Shown here piece by piece: positions 53,822 through 62,145 of a stretch of 64,000 nt of DNA; position 1 is the stretch's first letter; the number at the start of each line of letters is the position of its first letter. Origin of the DNA: VRUE01 sp963824705 (GTDB lineage Bacteria > Actinomycetota > Thermoleophilia > Solirubrobacterales > 70-9); the NCBI GenBank assembly GCA_963824705.1, contig CAWGQE010000003.1, positions 1,488,001 to 1,552,000 of the forward strand, given 5' to 3'. The position numbers and the translations under genes are program-made. Under the pieces are notes generated by a model. The model searched no databases. It saw only the letters and a program-made list of their open reading frames with translations, and had not been told where the DNA came from.

Positions 53822-54775
53822 TCAGACGACCAGCTCTCCGGCGTGCACGATCGTGGCGCCGTCGACCTCGACGGTCGGCTGCATCACCACGCAGTCGAGG
53901 TGGACCGGCACCTGGACCGTTCCGCCGATCGCCGCCGATGCCCCGAAGGCGACATGAGCGGTGCCGAGAATCTTCTCGTCCTCGAGGATGTTGCCGGTGA
54001 GGATCGCGCTTTCGTTGGTGCCGATCCCGAGCTCGGCCACGTTGGTCCCTTCGGCGCTGTGTTCGGTGAGCAGCTCCATCAGCCGCTCACCCTCGGCCCC
54101 GCTCGCCTCGGTCAGGTGGCCGCCGCAAACGGTCAGCTCAACCGGCTCGGCGAGCCTGCCGATAGCGGCGATCGAGCCGTCGACGATCAGCGTCCCCTCG
54201 GCGGTCCCCTCGAGCGGGGCGATGAAGGCCTCGCCGCAGGGGATGTTGCCGAAAGCGCCTCGCATGTTCAGCGCCCCCGCGTCGACGATCGCCGTGCGGT
54301 CCTCGAGGCCGAGGCGCAGATCGGAGCCATTGGCGCAGGTGATCCGCGCCTCGGCGCCGGCGCCAAGCGCGCGGCCGACCGAGGCACCCCGTTTGCGCAG
54401 CAGCTTCAGGTCCGCGCCCATAACCCGGGCGAGCATCTCGCCGGTCACGCCAGGCATCGAAGCGACGCGCACACCGGCTTCGGTGGCGGCACGGCGCGCT
54501 TCGGTGTGGGAGATCGACTGGATAGTCGGCGCGACGACGATGTCGACGGCGAGCATCGCGGCGGCAACTGCCCGAGGCGGCTCCGCGGCATGCGATTCCC
54601 GCTCGGAGATGACCGCCAGGGTCGCCTCGCCGCCCTCGCCCTGCGCGTTGATCCGCAGCAGCGCGCCAAGCTCTTCGGTGATCGGGTTGCAGATCACCAG
54701 CATCTCTTCAGAGGGATTCAGATCCAGGCAATCCCGGATCAGCGTATTGACTGCCCTATCCAGAGCGCTGCCCAT
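53822..54775 (-). CDS. Leucyl aminopeptidase-like protein (M29/COG2309 type)
   Basis: A 317-residue protein similar to M29-type thermophilic aminopeptidases. The metal-site segments are AFGNIPCGEAF (Glu) and ELGIGTNESA, followed by LGTAHVAFG and VHLDCVV (His and Asp). The N-terminal Rossmann-like half (MLVICNPITEELG, AMLAVDIVVAPT) is as in the family. The related 2,5-dihydroxypyridine dioxygenases share this fold, so the chemistry is not certain. I chose the ATG at 54775. It is coupled to the formimidoyltransferase gene. Confidence 0.82.
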   Translation of the reverse strand: MGSALDRAVNTLIRDCLDLNPSEEMLVICNPITEELGALLRINAQGEGGEATLAVISERESHAAEPPRAVAAAMLAVDIVVAPTIQSISHTEARRAATEAGVRVASMPGVTGEMLARVMGADLKLLRKRGASVGRALGAGAEARITCANGSDLRLGLEDRTAIVDAGALNMRGAFGNIPCGEAFIAPLEGTAEGTLIVDGSIAAIGRLAEPVELTVCGGHLTEASGAEGERLMELLTEHSAEGTNVAELGIGTNESAILTGNILEDEKILGTAHVAFGASAAIGGTVQVPVHLDCVVMQPTVEVDGATIVHAGELVV

Positions 54776-54851
54776 CACAGGCACAAGGCTATCCGCAAGG
54801 GCGGCGCGCGGCACCGCCCACGCACGAAGCCTCGCTACCATCCGCCGCCCC

Positions 54852-54925
54852 GCCGGAGTAGCTCAGCTGGTTAGAGCAGCGGAATCATAATCCGCGTGTC
54901 GGGGGTTCGAGTCCCTCCTCCGGCA
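54852..54925 (+). tRNA. tRNA-Met (CAT)
   Basis: A 74-nt cloverleaf: GCCGGAG pairs with CTCCGGC and the discriminator is A. The anticodon stem is GCGGA-ATCATAA-TCCGC with CAT in the loop. The G1-C72 pair and the absence of GGG/CCC in the anticodon stem argue against an initiator tRNA. It should be elongator Met, or an Ile (k2C) tRNA that is read as CAT. It is the attachment target of the 1-kb insertion that follows. Confidence 0.92.
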
Positions 54926-54926
54926 T
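54895..54926 (+). repeat. Left direct repeat (att-like), tRNA-Met 3' end
   Basis: Thirty-two bases starting CGTGTCGGGGGTTCG and ending CTCCGGCAT are repeated exactly at 55900-55931. This copy is the 3' part of the intact tRNA (T arm and acceptor). Confidence 0.85.
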
Positions 54927-55232
54927 GGCTTCCTCTCTATAGAGCCAATTTTCGCGGCCATCCGCCTACTCCGCAGGTTTATACGGAAATCCGCAGGTCG
55001 CGGGTCCTCGTCCTCTTCTATCGGGCCGAGGTTCCCCGACGCATAGCCAAATCTTTTGAAGCATTGCCTCAACGGCTTGGCCCTCGGTGGACCGAGTTCG
55101 GCCCTGCTGACCCCCGAACAGGGTGTGTCGTGTCCGGAGTCATGGCTTACTACAGCGGAAAGTTAGTCCTAGAGCGAAATCCATTCCGGCCTAGACTCGG
55201 CTGAAACCGGCTGGTCGAAAGCTGACCCTGCC
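54927..55232. other. Cassette left part without a supported gene
   Basis: This stretch of the insertion shows open frames, but none has coding-like composition or a family match. Frames starting in the tRNA (MSGVRVPPPA type) are common artefacts of tRNA sequences. No direct or inverted repeats besides the att-like repeat were seen. Confidence 0.4.
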
Positions 55233-55271
55233 GGCGAGACCTCGAGACGTAAGTCGCCTCGAGGTCTCGCC
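55233..55271. terminator. Perfect 14-bp hairpin after the I36-like gene
   Basis: GGCGAGACCTCGAG (55233-55246) pairs with CTCGAGGTCTCGCC (55258-55271), loop 11 nt, 15 bp beyond the I36-like gene stop on the minus strand. No U-tract. Confidence 0.6.
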
Positions 55272-55286
55272 AGACTCGCACGACGG

Positions 55287-55673
55287 TTAACAGCTTTCTA
55301 CGTGCTGATACACGTTGAAGCGCCCGGGTTCGGGACGTTCACCGCCAGGATTCATGCACGCCTTCCAGCTGACGACACTTCCTTCACGCCAACCAATTCG
55401 GACGTTTGCGGAACCACACCGGTTCTTGGCCGATTTCCATTCGCTGAAAAGCCCGGTCACCCCAGTGCCTTCTGGACATGCGGCGTTTCCCTCGATTTCA
55501 GTAAAGGACGTTCCCGTCCAAACGCAGAGTGCATTGGTGACGCAACCCCCTTCGTCCGCCCGAGCAACTGAGCCTTGAAATCCGAGCATCAGAACCACAG
55601 TGGCCACCATGACCAGAAGCACGGCCAGCAAGTGCAATTTTTTCGCGGAAAAGAACAGACTCGCGTGAGACAT
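55287..55673 (-). CDS. Secreted protein resembling peptidase inhibitor family I36
   Basis: A 128-residue protein with a signal peptide (LHLLAVLLVMVATVVLMLGF, cleavage near ARADE). The mature part is rich in Gly, Asn and Cys (six to seven cysteines) with CVWTGTSF, a SEWKSAKNRCGS segment and FNVYQHV at the end. This resembles I36/SMPI-type inhibitors and gamma-crystallin-like actinobacterial proteins. A strong ribosome site GGGAGG 6 nt upstream supports the ATG at 55673. It is the only clear gene of the tRNA-Met cassette. Confidence 0.75.
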   Translation of the reverse strand: MSHASLFFSAKKLHLLAVLLVMVATVVLMLGFQGSVARADEGGCVTNALCVWTGTSFTEIEGNAACPEGTGVTGLFSEWKSAKNRCGSANVRIGWREGSVVSWKACMNPGGERPEPGRFNVYQHVESC

Positions 55674-55899
55674 CGCTTCCTCCCTTGATGCAAAACGACT
55701 CTCGTCGTTTACATTCAACCTGGCCGCCTCCCGTGGGGCGTCTCAAACCAGATTGTTCGGAAGAATTTATACACAAAAATATTCAAAATGTTCTGCACTT
55801 AGTAACTCGGCGCCCCCGGAACAGAGCACGAGGCCGCTCTGTCATCTCCGCCAGGGTATTGCGGGTGAGCAAAGTGAGTCCGGACGTACCCGTAGAGGA
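55674..55899. other. AT-rich upstream region of the I36-like gene
   Basis: This is the most AT-rich stretch nearby (TTTATACACAAAAATATTC around 55,766-55,788). It probably contains the promoter of the I36-like gene; exact boxes are not assigned. Confidence 0.4.
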
Positions 55900-55931
55900 C
55901 GTGTCGGGGGTTCGAGTCCCTCCTCCGGCAT
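55900..55931 (+). repeat. Right direct repeat (att-like), partial tRNA-Met 3' end
   Basis: An exact copy of 54895-54926. It holds only the T arm and 3' acceptor strand, so it is not a second tRNA. It marks the right end of the insertion, 26 bp from the thrC stop. Confidence 0.85.
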
Positions 55932-55957
55932 CGTGGGTCAACGCGGGAGCGGCGGCG

Positions 55958-57256
55958 CTAGCCGGGTAGAGCGGCGCTGGTGCCCGCGTGGCGGAACTGG
56001 GCGAGGGTTTCCTCCATCGCCTCTACCTCGGGGGCGACCATTGAGGGCCAGGGCTTGTCTGGATGCTCGTCGAGGGTCTTGTAGCCGTTGCCGCTGATCA
56101 CGGCGACGACGGTGTCGTCAGGACCGAGTTTGCCCTCGTTCGCCAGCTTGATCGTCGCGGCGATCGTGGTGCCGCCGGCGGGCTCGGTGAGGATGCCCTC
56201 GGTGGCGCCGAGCAGATCGAGCGCCTCGAAGATCTCGGGGTCGGAGGCGGCCGCCGCGGATCCGCCTCGCGACAGCACCGCGTCGACGACGAGGGGGCCG
56301 TCGCCGGGAGCGCCGATCGCGATCGAGTGAGCCGCCGTATTGGGTCGCTGCGGCTCGATCTCGCCACCGCCGTTGAGTATGGCGGCCGCGATCGGGTTGC
56401 ATCCCTCGGCCTGGGCGATGTGGATCTTGGTCGCCGCCGTCTCCGCCATGCCGACCTTCTCCATCTCCCCCAGCCCCTTGTGGACACGCGAGGAGAGGGT
56501 GCCGCCGGCGGCCGGGATCACGAAGTGGTCGGGTGAGACCCAGTCGAGCTGCTCGACCACCTCGAAGGCCATCGTCTTCGCCCCCTCGGCGTAGAACGGA
56601 CGCAGGGTGATGTTGGTGAACTGGATGCCGCTGGCCAGGGCGAGCTCGCGACAGGCGCGGTTGGCTTCGTCGTAGTTGCCGTCGAGCTGGATCACCGTCG
56701 CACCCAGAGCCCGGCAGGCGCGCGCCTTGCCGCGCTCCATGTTGCTCGGGTAGAAGACGTAGGCGGCGACACCGGCCTTGGCCGCGAGCGACGCGACGGC
56801 AGTGCCGACGTTGCCGGTCGAGACGCAGCCGAGCTCCGTCCCGCCCAACTCGAGCAGGCGGGCGACCGCCATCGAGACGACGCGGTCCTTGTAGGACAGG
56901 CTGGGGCGCTGCGTGCTGTCATCCTTGATGTAGAGCTTGCGGAGGCCGAGCTCGGCGCCGAGGCGATCGGCGTGGATCAGCGGCGTGCGGCCGCTGTAGC
57001 GGCCGACCCGGTCCTTTGCCCTCGCGTCGACGATCGGCAGCAGCTCCTCGAAGCGCCAGATATTGAGCTCACGCTCGGCGATCGGCAACTCGGCGACGCG
57101 GCTGGTCGCGAGCTCGTAGTCGTAGTCGATATCGAGGGTCTGGCCGCAGCCGAGACACCTGAAAGTTGTATCGAGCAGAGGGAGCCGAAGCTCACAGTCG
57201 TGGCAGACCAGCTCCGTCGCGCAGGAGCGGGTGCGCTGGTCGGCCGAGAGGCTCAT
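55958..57256 (-). CDS. thrC: Threonine synthase
   Basis: A 432-residue PLP enzyme converting O-phosphohomoserine to threonine. An N-terminal zinc-ribbon-like segment (CHDCELRLP, RCLGCG) precedes the fold. The PLP lysine lies in SLSYKDR, with the phosphate-binding loop VSTGNVGTA and AAGGTLSSR. The form with a zinc ribbon is the longer actinobacterial/cyanobacterial type. It has its own promoter in the spacer after the LeuS-like gene. Confidence 0.94.
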   Translation of the reverse strand: MSLSADQRTRSCATELVCHDCELRLPLLDTTFRCLGCGQTLDIDYDYELATSRVAELPIAERELNIWRFEELLPIVDARAKDRVGRYSGRTPLIHADRLGAELGLRKLYIKDDSTQRPSLSYKDRVVSMAVARLLELGGTELGCVSTGNVGTAVASLAAKAGVAAYVFYPSNMERGKARACRALGATVIQLDGNYDEANRACRELALASGIQFTNITLRPFYAEGAKTMAFEVVEQLDWVSPDHFVIPAAGGTLSSRVHKGLGEMEKVGMAETAATKIHIAQAEGCNPIAAAILNGGGEIEPQRPNTAAHSIAIGAPGDGPLVVDAVLSRGGSAAAASDPEIFEALDLLGATEGILTEPAGGTTIAATIKLANEGKLGPDDTVVAVISGNGYKTLDEHPDKPWPSMVAPEVEAMEETLAQFRHAGTSAALPG

Positions 57257-57351
57257 CGCCCCTCAACGCCCCCGGCTAGCGACGGCAGGCCGCCCGCCTT
57301 CGCAAATCTCCGCCTGCGCTTTCCATGCTGGCGCCTGATCATGAGCGGTTC

Positions 57352-57380
57352 TGTATAGCAGGTACGGGCATGTCGATCAA
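57352..57380 (-). promoter_or_regulatory. sigma70-type promoter of thrC
   Basis: On the minus strand the -35 box TTGATC (57375-57380) and -10 box TATACA (57352-57357) are separated by exactly 17 bp. The -35 overlaps the stop codon of the LeuS-like gene. The start site would be near 57345, giving a leader of about 90 nt. Confidence 0.55.
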
Positions 57381-59584
57381 TTATTCCTGGCCATTAACAG
57401 CGGAGAAACATCTTCTCCTCCTGCCGGAAATCCTACAGACGCGTCCCGCCCGAGTGCGATCAACAGCTCCTCGGCGATATGCGGCGCGAACGGCGAGAGA
57501 GACCTCGCCAGCAGGGCCAGCGCCTCGAGCAGGGCCGCGTAGTCCTCACGGCCCAGTTGACCGCGCCTCTTGACGATCCGCTTCTCGTAGTCCTTGATCC
57601 GCTCCAGCAGCCGCGTCACGTTGCGCACCGCCTTGTGCATCTGCAGCTCCTCGAGGTCCGCGGTGATCCGCTCGATCCCGTTGTCGCACCATTTCCCCAG
57701 CCGCTCGCGGATGAAGGCGGTGTCGGCTGCCGCCTCGGCATCCTCGGCTGCCTCGGCTGCTGCGGCAATGCTCTCGTGCGTGTAGTCCCAGAGGCCGCGC
57801 AGGAAGCGTGAAGCGAAACGCAGCGCGCCGTCCGTCCAGTTGAGCGCCTTGGCCGGGCCAGCGGCATAGAGGACGGCCAGGCGCACGGTGTCGGCGCCGT
57901 GCTCGGCGACCAGCTCGTCGGGGTCGACGACGTTGCCGAGGTGCTTGCTCATCTTGCGGCCGTCGGCGATCACCATCTCGTGAAAGAGACAGCCGGCGAA
58001 GGGCTCGCCATCCTCGAGGAAAGAGAAGGGGCCGATGTCGCGCAGGGCCTTGGTCACGACCCGCTGATCGAAGACGAAACCGCCGCTGTCGTTGCCGGCG
58101 ACGAGTCGCTCGGAGGGAAGCCAGTGCTGCAGGTCGGGGTGGGTGAACATCTGCTCGTCGCGATCCGCCGGCGGCACCGCTGCCGGCACCCAAAGCCAGA
58201 GGGCGTCGAAGTGGCAGTCGAGCGTGTCGGTCTCACGCCGCGCCGCGCCGCCGCAGGCCGGACAGGCGGTATCCAGGAAGTCCGGCCGCTCGGCCAGCGG
58301 GTTGCCCTCGCCGGTCGGCTCGACGTCGCGCGGCAGCACCACCGGCAGGTCCTCGATCGGAACCGGGACCACCCCGCACTGCTCGCAGTGCAGCACCGGA
58401 ATCGGCGTGCCCCAGTAGCGCTGGCGGGAGATCGAGAAGTCGTAGGCGCGGTAGCGGGTCGCCTCCCGCAACTCGAGGCCGGCGGCCGAACCGCCGCCGA
58501 ACGGCTCCCCGGCCGCTCGAGCAATCCGCGCCGCGATCGCCTCGTCGGCCTCGTCGACGCTGGGGATGCCGAGTGCCGCCGTGGGGCCGTAGCGAGCATC
58601 GACGATCGGGGAGACGAAGAGCGGCAAGCTGCCGCCGCCGGCCTCGACCGATGCACCGGTATCGATCACGGGAACCGCGGAGGCGTCGCGGGCGCTGCGC
58701 TCCCAACCGCCCGAGCGCAGCTCGTCCAGCTTCTCGGCGACCGCGGGGTCGGTGACCCAATCCTCGAGCGCCGGATGGCGCGGCGAGAGCAGCACGAAGC
58801 GCGCCTGCCCGACGGCACCCCTGTGCGGCGTGAAGACCTCCAGCCCATCGCCGCCGGGACCCTCAAGGTCCAACTCGACCCCGTCGCTGCGGCCGAGGAT
58901 GTAGCGCTGAGTTTTCAGCGAGAGCTCGTCCCAATCGGCGAGCCGTTCGAGGTTGCGGTCGTTCTCCTCCAGGTAGGAGGACAGGCGCAGGAACCAGGTG
59001 GGACGGCGGATCAGCCGCACCGGGTTGTGGCAGCGCCAGCAACGCCCGTCCTCGACCTGCAGCGCGGCGAGCGTCGTCTGACAGGTGTCGCACCAGTCGA
59101 CGGTGGCGTTGTCGCGGTAGACCAGCCCGGCCTCGAAGAGGGTCAGGAAGAGCCACTGGGACCAGCGATACTGGTCCTCGTCGGAGCTGTAGAAAGCGCG
59201 GTCGTAGTCGAAGGAGAAGCCAAGCCGCTTCATCTGCCCCAGCATCCGCTCCCCGCAGCGCTCGACCCACTCCGCGGGCCGGGTGCCGCGCTCGATCGCC
59301 GCCATCTCGGCCGGTAGGCCGAAGGCATCGAAGCCGAAGCCGAAGAGCACGGCGTCACCGCGGGCACGGCGGAAGCGCGCGTAGGCATCCCCGATCGAGT
59401 AGTCCCGGACATGGCCCATGTGCAGGTTGCCCGACGTGAACGGGCTCGACGGCTTGATGTAGACGGCGTCCTGTCCGGCGGCCGGAACGGGGGTGACGAA
59501 GGCGCCTCGCTCAGCCCACTCGGCCTGCCGGTTGGACTCGGTCTCGCCAGCGTCGTAGATCGGCTTGTCGCGGCTCATCGTCAT
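57377..59584 (-). CDS. Leucyl-tRNA synthetase-like class I synthetase, shortened and with altered editing site
   Basis: A 735-residue class I synthetase with LeuRS architecture: the HIGH motif reads HMGH (55-58), FDAFGLPAEMA follows, and the KMSKS loop reads KMSKH (544-548). Zinc cysteines occur in CDTC/CWRC and CEQC/CPAC. It differs from typical LeuS (about 820-960 residues). The CP1 editing region has VFTPHRGA in place of TTRPDT and GIPSVDEAD in place of the AVPAHDERD type, and the C-terminal domain is missing. It may be the cell's LeuRS or an editing-poor paralogue; no second copy is visible here. Confidence 0.78.
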   Translation of the reverse strand: MTMSRDKPIYDAGETESNRQAEWAERGAFVTPVPAAGQDAVYIKPSSPFTSGNLHMGHVRDYSIGDAYARFRRARGDAVLFGFGFDAFGLPAEMAAIERGTRPAEWVERCGERMLGQMKRLGFSFDYDRAFYSSDEDQYRWSQWLFLTLFEAGLVYRDNATVDWCDTCQTTLAALQVEDGRCWRCHNPVRLIRRPTWFLRLSSYLEENDRNLERLADWDELSLKTQRYILGRSDGVELDLEGPGGDGLEVFTPHRGAVGQARFVLLSPRHPALEDWVTDPAVAEKLDELRSGGWERSARDASAVPVIDTGASVEAGGGSLPLFVSPIVDARYGPTAALGIPSVDEADEAIAARIARAAGEPFGGGSAAGLELREATRYRAYDFSISRQRYWGTPIPVLHCEQCGVVPVPIEDLPVVLPRDVEPTGEGNPLAERPDFLDTACPACGGAARRETDTLDCHFDALWLWVPAAVPPADRDEQMFTHPDLQHWLPSERLVAGNDSGGFVFDQRVVTKALRDIGPFSFLEDGEPFAGCLFHEMVIADGRKMSKHLGNVVDPDELVAEHGADTVRLAVLYAAGPAKALNWTDGALRFASRFLRGLWDYTHESIAAAAEAAEDAEAAADTAFIRERLGKWCDNGIERITADLEELQMHKAVRNVTRLLERIKDYEKRIVKRRGQLGREDYAALLEALALLARSLSPFAPHIAEELLIALGRDASVGFPAGGEDVSPLLMARNN

Positions 59585-59779
59585 CCCAGTTTGCCACGGA
59601 CGTTGACCCCGGGCCCGAGGGGTCCTATGCTGGAAAAGAAATGATCAAGTACCTTGAAGTATTCGAGTGACATACGAAAGCGTGACGGAAGTGTCAAATA
59701 AGTGGGAAAAGTTGTTGTTTGGGGGTATTTAGGCGCTTCGCCGTCCGGGCGCGGGCCTAGCTTGATTTGGGAAGAGAAA
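59585..59779. other. AT-rich divergent promoter region
   Basis: A spacer between the divergent LeuS-like gene and the gene at 59846. It has a run of A/T-rich stretches around 59,640-59,735 typical of promoters, but no pair of boxes with correct spacing could be chosen. Confidence 0.35.
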
Positions 59780-59818
59780 CAGGCGACCCCGGCGGTGCTT
59801 GCGACACCCCGGGGCCTG
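59780..59818 (+). promoter_or_regulatory. Structured mRNA leader hairpin
   Basis: A three-part stem (CAGG/CCTG, CCCCGG/CCGGGG, GGTG/CACC; 14 bp) with a CGA bulge, one bulged C and the loop CTTGCGA. It lies 28 nt before the ATG at 59846 and 14 nt before a perfect AGGAGGT ribosome site, so it could modulate translation. Confidence 0.45.
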
Positions 59819-59845
59819 GCCGAGACCTTAAGAGGAGGTCCCAAC

Positions 59846-60205
59846 ATGAGAGAGGGTACGAGAACGGCCCTGCTGGAAAAAGGGCGGTTCGACGAAGAGA
59901 CTGTTAAGCGGGTGATCGTCGCCACGGAGGAGGCGCCACCCGAAGACCGGGTCAGAGCCGGGCTGGAGGCGTTGATCGAGCTGGCCGAGACCGATCCCGC
60001 CACCGCCCGGTCTGCCCTACAGGAGCTCCGAGCAGATCACCTTCGCCTGGGCCGAATCGAGATCTGGCTCGGCGGAGATCCCGATCGGGCGACATTCGGA
60101 CTCGGCGCCGCGATCCAACTAGCCGACGCCGAGCTCGCCTCCCCCACCCCCGACCTGGCGCGCCTCACCCCCGAGCTGCTGAGCTGGCTCGAAGGCAAGT
60201 GGTAG
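59846..60205 (+). CDS. Unknown helical protein, 119 residues
   Basis: A soluble, mostly helical protein without signal peptide or transmembrane helix. It shows two alpha-helical pairs (TVKRVIVATEEAPPEDRVRAGL and TARSALQELRADHLRLGRIE) and a C-terminal Pro-rich part ending LLSWLEGKW. The ATG is fixed by a perfect AGGAGGT 6 nt upstream. No family recognised; helical-repeat or adaptor proteins have this look. It is divergent from the LeuS-like gene and convergent with the GtrA gene. Confidence 0.75.
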   Translation: MREGTRTALLEKGRFDEETVKRVIVATEEAPPEDRVRAGLEALIELAETDPATARSALQELRADHLRLGRIEIWLGGDPDRATFGLGAAIQLADAELASPTPDLARLTPELLSWLEGKW

Positions 60206-60210
60206 CCGGA

Positions 60211-60236
60211 ATGCGTCAGACCGCTGCCTGACGCAT
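60211..60236. terminator. Perfect 9-bp hairpin between convergent genes
   Basis: ATGCGTCAG (60211-60219) pairs with CTGACGCAT (60228-60236), loop 8 nt, between the stop of the unknown gene (plus) and the gtrA stop (minus), of which it shares one base. Confidence 0.6.
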
Positions 60237-60664
60237 CAGGCGAAGGTCCATAGCTTGTTGCCGAGAAAATTGAACGGCATCGCGACGGCGACCGCGATTG
60301 CCTGGGCGCTGAGATCGCCCATGGAGGTACCCGAGACAAGGGCTTCGAGGACCACCAAGTTGATCAGCAGCGCGCCGATGCTGACGGCGAGGAAACGCGC
60401 CGCTTGAAAGCCGGGGTGGCCGTGGCCCGCGTCAAAGGTCCAGTGCCGGTTCCAGAGGAAGTTGTTGGCAAGGGCGACGCAGAAGGCACCGATCGCGGCA
60501 AGCAGATGGTGCAGGCCCAGGCCGCCGGCGAGCACGGCGAAGACCGCCAGGTTGATCAGGTAGCCGGAACCGCCGACGACGCCGAATTTGAGCAGCTGCA
60601 GCCAACTCGCCGGGCGGCGGGCGGCGGCGCGAATGCGGTAGGCGAATTCGTAAGTGCCGCTCAT
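60236..60664 (-). CDS. GtrA-like flippase family membrane protein
   Basis: A 142-residue protein with four transmembrane helices (first KFGVVGGSGYLINLAVFAVLAGGL) and the GtrA signature ANNFLWNRHWTF and FNFLGNKLWTFA. GtrA proteins are thought to flip undecaprenyl-phosphate-linked glucose or similar glycolipids. The ATG overlaps the stop of the GT39 gene by 4 bp, so flippase and glycosyltransferase are made together. Confidence 0.9.
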   Translation of the reverse strand: MSGTYEFAYRIRAAARRPASWLQLLKFGVVGGSGYLINLAVFAVLAGGLGLHHLLAAIGAFCVALANNFLWNRHWTFDAGHGHPGFQAARFLAVSIGALLINLVVLEALVSGTSMGDLSAQAIAVAVAMPFNFLGNKLWTFA

Positions 60665-62145
60665 CGACCGCTCCACGGGGCCGCCTTGGGCCCGTCGGCG
60701 ACGACAGCATTGCGGCCGAAACCGGTCCGCGCGTCGCGCAGCACATGGAAGGGAACTTGTCGGATTCGAGGGGACACGTAACGGGTGAGCGTAAGGCGCT
60801 CCAGCCTACGACGTTCGACCGGACGGAAGCCCGGCGGCAGCCCCGGCGGCTTTCCGGCTACTACCGGCTTGCTGACCACGTCGATCTCGCGAATCGGGAG
60901 CACGCCGCGGTAGGCACGGCGCGAGGGGCCGTCGAGATAGAACCGTATCGGGTCGGCGGCGAGTTTCCAGGTGACGATCGCGCGCGGTCGCTGTGGCGGC
61001 CCCAGTTGCTCGGCGAGGTCGCGGAAGTCCGGGCGCTGCAGATTTGGGGTGTGGGTGACGTAGACGTCATAGGCGAGCCAGTAGACGCAAAGGGCGACGG
61101 CGCAGGCCAAGCCCAAGCGGCGAGCCCCACCGGCGGCAAACCCGAGCGCAACGACGGTCGCGAGGGGCACAAGGGCCGGCAACAGATTGCGCTCGACTAT
61201 GTAGTCCTTGCCGGCGAGCGCTACGGCGGACGCGAGCAGCACGATGCCGAGACCCACAACCAGACCCAGTAGCGCGCCACGCTTCTCGCGGGGCGAACCA
61301 CGCAAGGCGACGACCAGCAGCGCCACGCCGATCAGTGCAACCGGGATCAGCGCGTAGCGCTCGCGAGGAGGCTCGGCGATCACATGTCCGGTCTCCCCCG
61401 CGAGGAAGCTGACCCCGGTCTCGAAGAGGCGCAAGGACAGCGCGCTGTGGTCGATCCAGCCGATATGAGTCGGGTTGACCTGGGCCGAGATCAACGGCAG
61501 GAGAGCCACGCCGACCGCGACGACGGCGCCCACGGCGGGCAGGACCAACCGCCACATGGGTCTCATCGCGACCAGCAGCCAAACGGCCTCGATCGTCACG
61601 GCGAAGACGGCGAAGTAGTGACTGCATAGCGCGAGCGCCGACGCCAGGGCCCAGAGCGCCAGGTCCCGTCCCAGCCAGCTATGCAGGGCCCGGACGAAGA
61701 ACAGCAGCGCCAACGCTCCGAAGAAGACCAGCACCGCGTAGGAACGGGCCTCCTGCGAGTACCAGATCAGCATTGGATTGACGGCGACGAGCGCTGCCGC
61801 GATCAGCCCCGCCCGGTTGCTCGCCAGCTCACGCCCGATCAGATAGGCGACCGGGACAGTTGCCGCACCGAAGAGCGCCGACAACGAGCGCAGCCCGATC
61901 TCGCCCGTGCCGAACACCTTGGCCCAGGCCCAAGCGAGCACGTAATACAGAGGTGGATTGGACTCGCTTCCCTTGACCTGGCGCAGCATGTGCTCGAATT
62001 CGCCGGGTATGACGCGCGCGGCGGTGATCACCTCGTCGTGGTGGTAGCTCTGCACGCCGAGACTGGCGAAGCGGACAGTTATGCCCAGCCCGGTCAGGCC
62101 GGCTAGCGCCCAGAGGACGGTCGAGTGGGCTCGGTCGCTCGTCAA
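60661..62145 (-). CDS. GT39-type membrane glycosyltransferase
   Basis: A 494-residue protein with about eleven transmembrane helices and the family features of PMT/ArnT-like GT39/GT83 enzymes: an acidic pair after TM1 (SYHHDEVI) and NPPLYYVLAWAWAKVFG. The long Arg-rich C-terminal part is extracytoplasmic. Such enzymes use polyprenyl-phosphate sugars to glycosylate proteins or lipids outside the cell. The ATG overlaps the GH92 stop by 4 bp. Confidence 0.88.
   Translation of the reverse strand: MTSDRAHSTVLWALAGLTGLGITVRFASLGVQSYHHDEVITAARVIPGEFEHMLRQVKGSESNPPLYYVLAWAWAKVFGTGEIGLRSLSALFGAATVPVAYLIGRELASNRAGLIAAALVAVNPMLIWYSQEARSYAVLVFFGALALLFFVRALHSWLGRDLALWALASALALCSHYFAVFAVTIEAVWLLVAMRPMWRLVLPAVGAVVAVGVALLPLISAQVNPTHIGWIDHSALSLRLFETGVSFLAGETGHVIAEPPRERYALIPVALIGVALLVVALRGSPREKRGALLGLVVGLGIVLLASAVALAGKDYIVERNLLPALVPLATVVALGFAAGGARRLGLACAVALCVYWLAYDVYVTHTPNLQRPDFRDLAEQLGPPQRPRAIVTWKLAADPIRFYLDGPSRRAYRGVLPIREIDVVSKPVVAGKPPGLPPGFRPVERRRLERLTLTRYVSPRIRQVPFHVLRDARTGFGRNAVVADGPKAAPWSGR

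Larger units (their letters stand above)
54895..55931. mobile_element. Small tRNA-Met-integrated element, 1,005-bp period, no visible integrase
   Basis: An insertion bounded by a 32-bp direct repeat of the tRNA-Met 3' end is the usual trace of integrase-mediated integration. The stretch between has lower GC than the flanks, especially around 55,750-55,800. It holds one secreted I36-like gene with its own ribosome site and a hairpin, and no recombinase, so it is either a remnant of a larger island or a non-autonomous cassette. Apart from the I36-like gene, the other short frames (for example from 54896) are products of the tRNA sequence. Confidence 0.75.

Noticed and set aside
54896..55204. 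An open frame starting inside tRNA-Met (MSGVRVPPPA type)
   Set aside because: This peptide is a known by-product of translating tRNA T-arm sequence; there is no ribosome site and no family.
55900..55931. A second tRNA-Met
   Set aside because: Only the T arm and 3' acceptor are present; no D or anticodon arm. It is the partial repeat.
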